Shown here in pieces: positions 22,936 to 29,321 of a stretch of DNA of 29,321 bases (the stretch's first letter is position 1; each line of letters starts with the position of its first letter). The notes under the pieces were generated by a model. It had not been told where the DNA came from. It saw only the letters and a list, made by a program, of their open reading frames with translations, and made no database searches. A program made the translations under genes and the position numbers. The DNA is from CAYNQN01 sp964530525 (GTDB lineage Bacteria > Actinomycetota > Acidimicrobiia > Acidimicrobiales > Acidimicrobilacustridaceae), in contig CAZHBH010000027.1 of the NCBI GenBank assembly GCA_964530525.1, positions 1 through 29,321 on the forward strand, written 5' to 3'.

Positions 22936-25900
22936 TCAGCCGAGTTGACCCCATCCGCCGCCGCCGGGGGTGAGCATCCTCAGGACGTCGCCGGAGCGCA
23001 GGCGGATGGTGCACTTGTCGGGGAGGCGTTCTGCTCGGGCTTCGTCGCCCCCCGGCAGCAGCCAGTTCTCCCCCACCGCTCCGGGCTCTCCGCCGGCGAG
23101 ACCCCAGGGCTGGGACACCCGGCGCTCGGTGATCAGCGAGACGGTGACGTCTTCGAGCACCTGGAGGTCTCGCTCGATCCCGTCGCCACCCCTGGCCCGG
23201 CCGGCGCCGCCGCTCCCACCTCGGATCCGGTAGCGCAGCACCCGCATCGGGAAGGCTCGCTCGAGGGCTTCGCAAGGCGTGTTCCGGGTGTTGGTCATGC
23301 CGGTGTGGATGGCCGACTGGCCGGCACGAGCCTCACCGGCGGGTCCCTCGCCCCTCTGCGTGAAGGCGCCGGATCGGCTGGAGCCGGGTGGGCGACCGCC
23401 CTGACCTCCACCGACCGTCTCGTAGTACACCCAGCCGTCGCCACCGATGAGCAGGTTGTTCATGGTCCCCTGCGATGCAGCGCCCACCCTTCCCGGTACG
23501 GCCTGGCCCAGCGCACCCAGGCAGGCGTCGGACACCCGCTGGCTCACCTCCACGTTGCCCGCACCCACGGCGGTTGGCGGCCGCGCGTTGACGATGGTCC
23601 CCGCTGTTGCGATCACCCTGAGAGGCCGGAGTGCCCCTCCGTTCGCCGGGATGGTGGGGTCCGCGGCACAGCGCAGTGCGAACACCGCGGAGCTCACCGT
23701 GACGGCCTCGACCGCGTTGACGTTGCCGCGCCGCTGGGGGTCGGTGCCCTCGAAGTCGAAGGTCACCTCGTCGCCCTCGATCGTCAGGGTCACCACGATC
23801 TTGCCCGGCTGCTGCTGATCCGGCTCGGGCCCGAACGAGTCGATCACGTCCTCGAAGCGCCAGGTGCCATCGGGCAACGCCGAGAGCTCTGCGCGCATGC
23901 GGCGCTCGCCGTATGCGAGGACCTCGGAGAAGTGAGCGGCAGCGACATCGGCCACGCCGGCAGAGCCAGCGTCGGATCCGGCGCTCTTGCCCCGAGCCCC
24001 ACCTGTGAGCTCCTCCACCAGCTCGAGCAGTCGGCTCACGCCGAGCACGTTGGCCCCGATCTGGGCGTCCAGATCCCCCGCCCGCTCCTCTGGCGTGCGT
24101 GAGTTGGCGAGCAGCAGTCGCCTCACCTCGTCCGTGAGCAGCACCGGTGGGATGCGCAGGCCCTCTTGGAAGATCTCCGTGGCATCTGCTGGGAGCGAGC
24201 CGGGCGCCGCGCCACCGACGTCGGCGTGATGTGCACGGTTGGCCGCCCACCCCACCAGATGGCCGTCGACGAAGCACGGCGCCACCAGGGTGACGTCGTT
24301 GAGGTGCGTTCCACCGGCGAACGGATCGTTGACGATGACCTGATCGCCGGGAAGCAAGGCCGCCGATCCGCCCCGAACGCCACGAGGCTCCGCAGGGCGC
24401 TCTCCGGAGCCCGGTGGAGGCTGGCGCCCGGTGTGGGGGAACGCCTCTATCGCAGAGCGCACCGACGCAGGCATGGAACCCAGGTGAACGGGGATGTGCT
24501 CTGCCTGGACCAACATCTCGCCATCTGCGGTGAACAGCGCCGCCGAGCAGTCGGCGCGCTCTTTGATGTTGGGACTGAAAGCCGCCCGACGCAGGACAGC
24601 TCCCATCTCGTCGGCGACCGCCTTGAGCTTGCCCACGAGGATCTGCAACGAAGCCGGATCGAGCTCGCTCCCAGGCCGAAGCTGACTCGGCCTTCCCGAG
24701 GCTTCCGTAGCGAGGCCCTCGGGATGGTGCTCGACATCCACCGAGGAACGACGAAGCACCAGCGCACCCGCTTCCCCGAGCGTTCCCACCCATCCCTCAG
24801 GAATCCACACCGTGCAGTCGGGCTCCGCCAAGGCGAGCGGGCCCACCAGGGAGCCCGAAGCAGTGAGATCCCGCCGGTGCTGGGGTACGGGGAGGTCGTC
24901 GAGATCGACGGGCGACGCGAGCGATGCCGTCGCCCGCAGGGCGATCACCTCCACGGGGTGCCCGTCACGCCGGTAGCCGTTGCGGCGCTCGTGCACCCCG
25001 TGCAGCTCTTCGACCGAACCGACCCGCAGCTCATGGCTCTGTCCCGCGTAGCGACAGTCGAGCGCGGTGGCAACCGTGATCGGGGACGACGTAGGCGAAG
25101 TGGGGCCGAGGGATGAGAGGAGCTGGGCGCGGGCCTGCGATGCGAGCGAGTCGATCGCCTCGTGAAGACCCTCGTGGTCCAACGGATCGGGCCACGATCG
25201 AACCAGATCCACCTGCTGGGGAGCCCCCAGGATCCCGACAGCGGAGAGCACACCCGCGCGCGCCGGCACGATCACGCACTCCATGTCGAGCGCGTCGGCG
25301 AGGGCGCACGCGTGAAGGGGCCCGGCACCGCCGAACGCCACGAGAGCCAGCTCTCGCGGATCCACACCCTGCTCCACCGTGACGGCCCGGATCGCCTGGG
25401 CCATGTTGGCCTCCACCACCGAGATCACACCTTCGGCCTCTGCCCCGGCAGCTGCAAGGGCCCGCGACGCGGCAACCAGGTCGAGCTCGCCGAGCCCGGG
25501 GAGCTGGACCCCCGCCGGGAGACGTCCGGCCACCAGGTCGGCGTCGGTGACCGTCGGCTCGCTCCCGCCCAGTCCGTAGCAGGCTGGCCCCGGCACAGAC
25601 CCGGCCGACACCGGCCCCACCGCCAAGGCTCCTCCCGAATCGAGGCGGGCGATCGATCCGCCCCCTGCACCGATGGTGTGCACATCGAGGGAGGGAAGCC
25701 TCACGGGGAGGCCCGCCACCACCCGCTCGGCAGCGGGAGCCGGCTGCCCATCCAGCACGAGGCACACGTCTGTGCTCGTCCCGCCCATGTCGAAGGTGAC
25801 CGCCCCCGGGTACCCGTTCGCAGATGCAGCGGCGGCCCCCGCAAGCACCCCTCCAGCGGGACCCGACAGGAGGAGGGATGCCGGCTTCTCTGCCGCCTCC

Positions 25901-26652
25901 CCCGCCGGCACGAGGCCTCCGGCAGACGTCATGACGAGGACGCGGTCGGCGATGCTTCCGAGGTTCCTCAGGTAGTCGCGGCAGATCGGCCGGAGATAGG
26001 CGTTGACCACCGTCGTGCAGGTGCGCTCGTACTCCCTCATCTCAGGGCTCACCTCTGACGACCTCGTCACGTCGAAGCCGGCAGACGACAGCACCTGCGC
26101 CACCTCCTCCTCGTGGGAGGGATCGAGGTCGGAGTGCAGTAGGCAGACCGCCATCGCATCCACTCCCGAGGCCAGCGCTCCGCCCAGCGACGACCCCTCA
26201 ACGGCGAGAGCTTGGCTGCCGGAGGCCTCGAGGCGTTCGATCACCTCGTAGCGGTGATCCCTCACCACGAGGGGCTCGGGACGATCGACGGACTGGTCGT
26301 ACAGCGAGGGCCGGTCCTGGCGACCTATCTCGATCACGTCCGCGAACCCCGCAGTGGTGACCAACCCCACCTGGGCTCCCCTGCGCTCGAGCAGGGCGTT
26401 CGTGGCCACGGTGGTGCCATGGGCCAGCACCTCGGTGGCGGCACCGCTGGACGCCGAGTCGTCGTCGCCCACCCCTAGGTGCAACGAGCGCACGCCCCGC
26501 CGCACGGCGACGCCCGGGTCATCCGGGGTGGAGAGCACCTTGAGGATCCGCCCGTGGGAATCCACGAGATCCGTGAAGGTGCCGCCGGTGTCGCTGGCCA
26601 CCCGGATGGGTCTCTGCGCGACAGGGCCGAGCTCGGCGTGATCGGGGTTCAT
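22936..26652 (-). CDS. Fused 5-oxoprolinase / hydantoinase A-B family enzyme
   Basis: The 1238-residue protein starts at ATG26652 with GAGG 8 bases upstream; an in-frame extension to 26760 is unlikely because it enters rnhA. Residues 16-190 are the hydantoinase A N-terminal domain (DTGGTFTD at 21-28). Residues about 205-510 are hydantoinase A with an ASKHA-type ATPase fold (LLLSGPAGGVLAG near 262, FDMGGTSTD near 287, LVAFGGAGPLHACALAD near 435). From about 660 it is the hydantoinase B domain (LQILVGKLKAVADEMGAVLR, HLNDVTLVAPCF), ending in the glycine-rich TPGGGGWG. The size and A-B fusion match ATP-dependent 5-oxoprolinase, which opens 5-oxoproline to glutamate, but hydantoin or acetone-type substrates are possible in this family. 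Confidence 0.92.
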   Translation of the reverse strand: MNPDHAELGPVAQRPIRVASDTGGTFTDLVDSHGRILKVLSTPDDPGVAVRRGVRSLHLGVGDDDSASSGAATEVLAHGTTVATNALLERRGAQVGLVTTAGFADVIEIGRQDRPSLYDQSVDRPEPLVVRDHRYEVIERLEASGSQALAVEGSSLGGALASGVDAMAVCLLHSDLDPSHEEEVAQVLSSAGFDVTRSSEVSPEMREYERTCTTVVNAYLRPICRDYLRNLGSIADRVLVMTSAGGLVPAGEAAEKPASLLLSGPAGGVLAGAAAASANGYPGAVTFDMGGTSTDVCLVLDGQPAPAAERVVAGLPVRLPSLDVHTIGAGGGSIARLDSGGALAVGPVSAGSVPGPACYGLGGSEPTVTDADLVAGRLPAGVQLPGLGELDLVAASRALAAAGAEAEGVISVVEANMAQAIRAVTVEQGVDPRELALVAFGGAGPLHACALADALDMECVIVPARAGVLSAVGILGAPQQVDLVRSWPDPLDHEGLHEAIDSLASQARAQLLSSLGPTSPTSSPITVATALDCRYAGQSHELRVGSVEELHGVHERRNGYRRDGHPVEVIALRATASLASPVDLDDLPVPQHRRDLTASGSLVGPLALAEPDCTVWIPEGWVGTLGEAGALVLRRSSVDVEHHPEGLATEASGRPSQLRPGSELDPASLQILVGKLKAVADEMGAVLRRAAFSPNIKERADCSAALFTADGEMLVQAEHIPVHLGSMPASVRSAIEAFPHTGRQPPPGSGERPAEPRGVRGGSAALLPGDQVIVNDPFAGGTHLNDVTLVAPCFVDGHLVGWAANRAHHADVGGAAPGSLPADATEIFQEGLRIPPVLLTDEVRRLLLANSRTPEERAGDLDAQIGANVLGVSRLLELVEELTGGARGKSAGSDAGSAGVADVAAAHFSEVLAYGERRMRAELSALPDGTWRFEDVIDSFGPEPDQQQPGKIVVTLTIEGDEVTFDFEGTDPQRRGNVNAVEAVTVSSAVFALRCAADPTIPANGGALRPLRVIATAGTIVNARPPTAVGAGNVEVSQRVSDACLGALGQAVPGRVGAASQGTMNNLLIGGDGWVYYETVGGGQGGRPPGSSRSGAFTQRGEGPAGEARAGQSAIHTGMTNTRNTPCEALERAFPMRVLRYRIRGGSGGAGRARGGDGIERDLQVLEDVTVSLITERRVSQPWGLAGGEPGAVGENWLLPGGDEARAERLPDKCTIRLRSGDVLRMLTPGGGGWGQLG

Positions 26653-26710
26653 GACGACCGCCTCACGGAGATGGGAAGACGACGGAGCCCCACGCGCACC
26701 CTGCCGGTCC

Positions 26711-27175
26711 TCAGGGGTGGACGGGCCCCGAGCGCGCCAGCTGCGATAACGCCGCCTCAACTGCCAGCTTGTCGACCAGATCGTTCATCGCATCGCCGTT
26801 GTGGCCCTTCACCCAGCGGAACTGCACGTGGCCCCGCCCGTTGACCATCTCGACGAGGGGCTCCCAGAGATCCCGGTTCGCGACGGGCTTGCCTGCGCTG
26901 TTTCGCCATCCTCGTCGTAGCCAGCCCTCCCACCAACGATCCCGGAAGCAGTTCACCACGTACGTGGAGTCGCTCACGACCTCGAGGGGACCCGGCAGAG
27001 CCTTCACCGCCTCGAGCACCGCTGTCAGCTCCATCCTCTGGTTGGTGGTGTGGGGCGCGGCTCCCGACGCGAACTCGCCGCTGGGCACGGCCCAGGCCCA
27101 ACCCCCCGGGCCGGGGTTCCCGCTGCACGCCCCGTCGGTGTACACGACCCGGGACTCCGATCCGACCGATGCCAT
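26711..27175 (-). CDS. rnhA: Ribonuclease HI
   Basis: The 154-residue protein has YTDGACSGNPGPGGWAWAV (12-30), MELTAV (48-53), SDSTYVVNCF (68-77) and WVKGHNGDAMNDLVDKLA (121-138). Asp14, Glu49, Asp69 and Asp135 match the four carboxylates of E. coli RNase HI, and His125 matches the conserved histidine. It cleaves RNA in RNA/DNA hybrids in the cytoplasm. The length equals the family norm. It lies 58 bases upstream of the oxoprolinase gene on the same strand, so read-through is possible; it diverges from aceE. Confidence 0.97.
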   Translation of the reverse strand: MASVGSESRVVYTDGACSGNPGPGGWAWAVPSGEFASGAAPHTTNQRMELTAVLEAVKALPGPLEVVSDSTYVVNCFRDRWWEGWLRRGWRNSAGKPVANRDLWEPLVEMVNGRGHVQFRWVKGHNGDAMNDLVDKLAVEAALSQLARSGPVHP

Positions 27176-27305
27176 GTCCGGATGCTCTCACGAACCGACC
27201 GCAGAGGCCGACCTGGCGGGATTCCCGCGATCCGTGTCGCTCCGATGCTCTTTGGGGGCATCATGGACGAGGGCGAGAAAACAACACAGCTCGGAAGGCA
27301 ACGGC

Positions 27306-29321
27306 ATGATCATCGACGCTTTCGTCCACCAGCTCCCCGACACCGACCCCAGCGAGACGGGTGAGTGGCTCGACTCGCTCGACGCCGTGATCGACGCCAA
27401 GGGCAAGACGAGGGCCCGCTACCTGGTGTCGAAGATCACCGAGCGCGCCAGGGAGCGCCAGGTGGGAACGCCCGCCGAGGTGAACACCCCCTACGTCAAC
27501 ACCATCCCGGTGGAGCAGGAGCCCTGGTTCCCCGGCGACTTCGAGCTGGAGCGCCGCATCAGGGCCTTCATCCGGTGGAACGCCGCCGTGATGGTCGTCT
27601 ACGCCAACAAGCACGCTGACGGCATCGGGGGCCACCTCTCCACCTTCGCCTCGTCGGCGGCTCTCTACGAGGTGGGCTTCAACTGGTTCTTCCGGGGCAA
27701 GCAGAGCGGCATGCCGGGTGACGCCATCTACATCCAGGGTCACGCTGCGCCGGGCATCTACGCCCGTGCCTTCCTCGAGCACCGCCTCGACGAGAACCAG
27801 CTGCGCAACTTCCGCCGCGAGATCAGGGGGCCCGTGCCGGGTCCCGGCCTGTCCAGCTACCCGCACCCCCGCCTCATGCCCGAGCTGTGGGAGTACCCGA
27901 CGGTGTCGATGGGCCTCGGCCCGATCAACTCCATCTACCAGGCACGGTTCAACCGCTACCTCCACCATCGCAAGCTCGACGAGACCAGCGAGAGCCGCGT
28001 GTGGTGCTTCCTGGGCGACGGGGAGTGCGACGAGCCCGAGACGCTGGGTTCCATCTCGCTGGCCGGGCGCGAGGGCCTCGACAACCTCACCTGGGTGATC
28101 AACTGCAACCTCCAGCGCCTGGACGGACCGGTGCGCGGCAACGGCAAGATCATCCAAGAGCTCGAGGCGCTCTTCAGGGGTGCGGGCTGGAACGTGATCA
28201 AGGTGATCTGGGGCTCCGGGTGGGACCAGCTGCTCCAAGCGGACACCGAAGGGCTCTTGCTCCACAAGATGAACACCACGGTCGACGGCGACTTCCAGCG
28301 CTACGCCGTGTCCGATGGAGCCCACATCCGCGACCACTTCTTCGGCCCCGACCCGAGGCTGCGCCAGATGGTGGAGCACCTCACCGACGAGGAGCTGCGC
28401 GCGCTACCCCGCGGCGGCCACGACTACGCCAAGCTGTACGCGGCCTACCGCGCAGCCGTCGAGCAGCGCGGCGCACCCACGGTCATCCTTGCCAAGACCG
28501 TCAAGGGGTGGGCCCTCGGATCAGACGTCGAGGGGCGCAACGCAACCCACCAGATCAAGAAGATGACCGCCGATCAGCTGCGGGTGCTGCGGACCAGGTT
28601 GCACCTGGACGACGACATCCCCGACGAGGTGCTGGAAAGCGAAGAGGCACCCTTCTACCGCCCACCCGAGGGAAGCAGCGAGCACGAGTACCTGATGGGA
28701 AGGCGCACCGCCCTCGACGGCCCCCTCCCTTCCAGGACCACGAGGGTGAGGCGCCCGCTGGAACTGCCCGCCGACGACACCTTCGAAGAGCTGGCAGCGG
28801 GGTCGGGCAGCCAGAGCGCCTCGACCACCACCGCCTTCACCCGCCTGCTGCGCACCCTCGCCCGGGACGAGGCCTTCGGTGCTCGAGTGGTGCCGATCAT
28901 CCCCGACGAGGCACGCACCTTCGGGATGGACGCCTTGTTCCGGGAGCTGAAGATCTACTCCAGCGAGGGTCAGCTCTACGAGCCGGTCGACGCCAAGCTC
29001 CTCCTCTCGTACGTGGAGTCGACCGACGGGCAGATCCTGGAAGAGGGGATCACCGAGGCCGGCTCGATGGCCAGCTTCACCGCTGCCGGCACCTCCTACG
29101 CGACGCGGGGCGTCCCGATGGTCCCGTTCTTCACCTTCTACTCCATGTTCGGGTTCCAGCGAGTGGGCGACCTGATCTGGGCGGCTGCTGACGCCCAGGC
29201 CAAGGGCTTCCTGCTGGGAGCCACCGCCGGACGCACGACGCTCGAGGGTGAGGGCCTCCAGCACCAGGACGGCCACAGCCACGTGCTGGCATCGACGGTT
29301 CCCACCTGCGAGGCCTACGAC
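27306..29321 (+). CDS. aceE: Pyruvate dehydrogenase E1 component, homodimeric type (3' end beyond window)
   Basis: The first 672 codons are present; the E. coli protein has 887 residues, so about three quarters is here. ATG27306 follows a GGAAGG ribosome site. The N-terminal half carries FIRWNAAVMV, DGIGGHLSTFASSAALYEVG and FLGDGECDEPETLGSISLAG...INCNLQRLDG, the thiamine diphosphate/Mg site of the AceE family. The second half (RVVPIIPDEARTFGMDALFR, ILEEGITEAGSMASFTAAGT, PFFTFYSMFGFQR, GATAGRTTLEGEGLQHQDGH) is the pyrimidine-binding domain. It decarboxylates pyruvate and passes the acetyl group to lipoyl E2 for acetyl-CoA synthesis. In actinobacteria E2 and E3 are often encoded elsewhere. The upstream divergent gap (27176-27305) holds the promoters of aceE and rnhA. 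Confidence 0.97.
   Translation, partial: MIIDAFVHQLPDTDPSETGEWLDSLDAVIDAKGKTRARYLVSKITERARERQVGTPAEVNTPYVNTIPVEQEPWFPGDFELERRIRAFIRWNAAVMVVYANKHADGIGGHLSTFASSAALYEVGFNWFFRGKQSGMPGDAIYIQGHAAPGIYARAFLEHRLDENQLRNFRREIRGPVPGPGLSSYPHPRLMPELWEYPTVSMGLGPINSIYQARFNRYLHHRKLDETSESRVWCFLGDGECDEPETLGSISLAGREGLDNLTWVINCNLQRLDGPVRGNGKIIQELEALFRGAGWNVIKVIWGSGWDQLLQADTEGLLLHKMNTTVDGDFQRYAVSDGAHIRDHFFGPDPRLRQMVEHLTDEELRALPRGGHDYAKLYAAYRAAVEQRGAPTVILAKTVKGWALGSDVEGRNATHQIKKMTADQLRVLRTRLHLDDDIPDEVLESEEAPFYRPPEGSSEHEYLMGRRTALDGPLPSRTTRVRRPLELPADDTFEELAAGSGSQSASTTTAFTRLLRTLARDEAFGARVVPIIPDEARTFGMDALFRELKIYSSEGQLYEPVDAKLLLSYVESTDGQILEEGITEAGSMASFTAAGTSYATRGVPMVPFFTFYSMFGFQRVGDLIWAAADAQAKGFLLGATAGRTTLEGEGLQHQDGHSHVLASTVPTCEAYD

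Noticed and set aside
27244..27262. GATGC...GCATC stem before aceE, as a possible riboswitch or attenuator
   Set aside because: The stem has only 5 bp and no companion structures or conserved motif.
1..29321. CRISPR array, tRNA/rRNA, insertion sequence or prophage
   Set aside because: Reading through the window I found no regularly spaced repeats, no transposase or integrase motifs, and no tRNA-like cloverleaf. A dedicated scan could still reveal small RNAs.

Overview
The window is high-GC chromosomal DNA with short intergenic gaps, G/C-biased third codon positions, some GTG starts and GGAGG-like ribosome sites. A homodimeric-type pyruvate dehydrogenase E1 (aceE), a PII gene paired with amtB behind a GlnR-type operator, a large MalT/LAL-type LuxR regulator and a PPOX-fold flavoenzyme together point to an actinobacterium. 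An Acidimicrobiia-like environmental lineage is my best guess, but this is inference; there is no rRNA or other marker gene to settle it.

Left part (1-9.3 kb): the first 5.2 kb is the 5' part of a very large secreted protein gene on the minus strand. It runs off the left edge and encodes a signal peptide, many Ig-like modules and a fibronectin type III module. A tetranucleotide microsatellite lies in its leader. Just upstream on the same strand is a LysR-type regulator with an unusual low-complexity insertion in its effector domain. A 392-bp AT-richer gap with two dyad elements separates it from a divergent 869-residue ATPase/LuxR regulator.

Middle part (9.3-17.6 kb): a Fur-family repressor diverges from a CPA1-type cation/proton antiporter, which overlaps tail-to-tail with a DHA2-type MFS exporter. 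Next come a strong 18-bp terminator hairpin, the amtB-glnK ammonium operon with a GlnR-box-like element, a PPOX-fold flavoprotein, a class I methyltransferase, a pirin and a DUF983 zinc-ribbon membrane protein.

Right part (17.6-29.3 kb): a DUF72 protein with a small acidic partner gene, a secreted seven-motif beta-propeller protein, a DUF2231 membrane protein, an isochorismatase-like hydrolase, a hemerythrin with a Rho-N-like tail, a fused 5-oxoprolinase/hydantoinase, RNase HI, and aceE cut by the right edge.

Most genes are ordinary metabolic or regulatory genes in short, often convergent units that abut or overlap. I see no CRISPR array, transposase, phage module, tRNA or rRNA. The least ordinary parts are the giant surface protein with its repeat-bearing leader and neighbouring LysR gene, and the regulatory elements at 6.3-6.6 kb and 14.4 kb.
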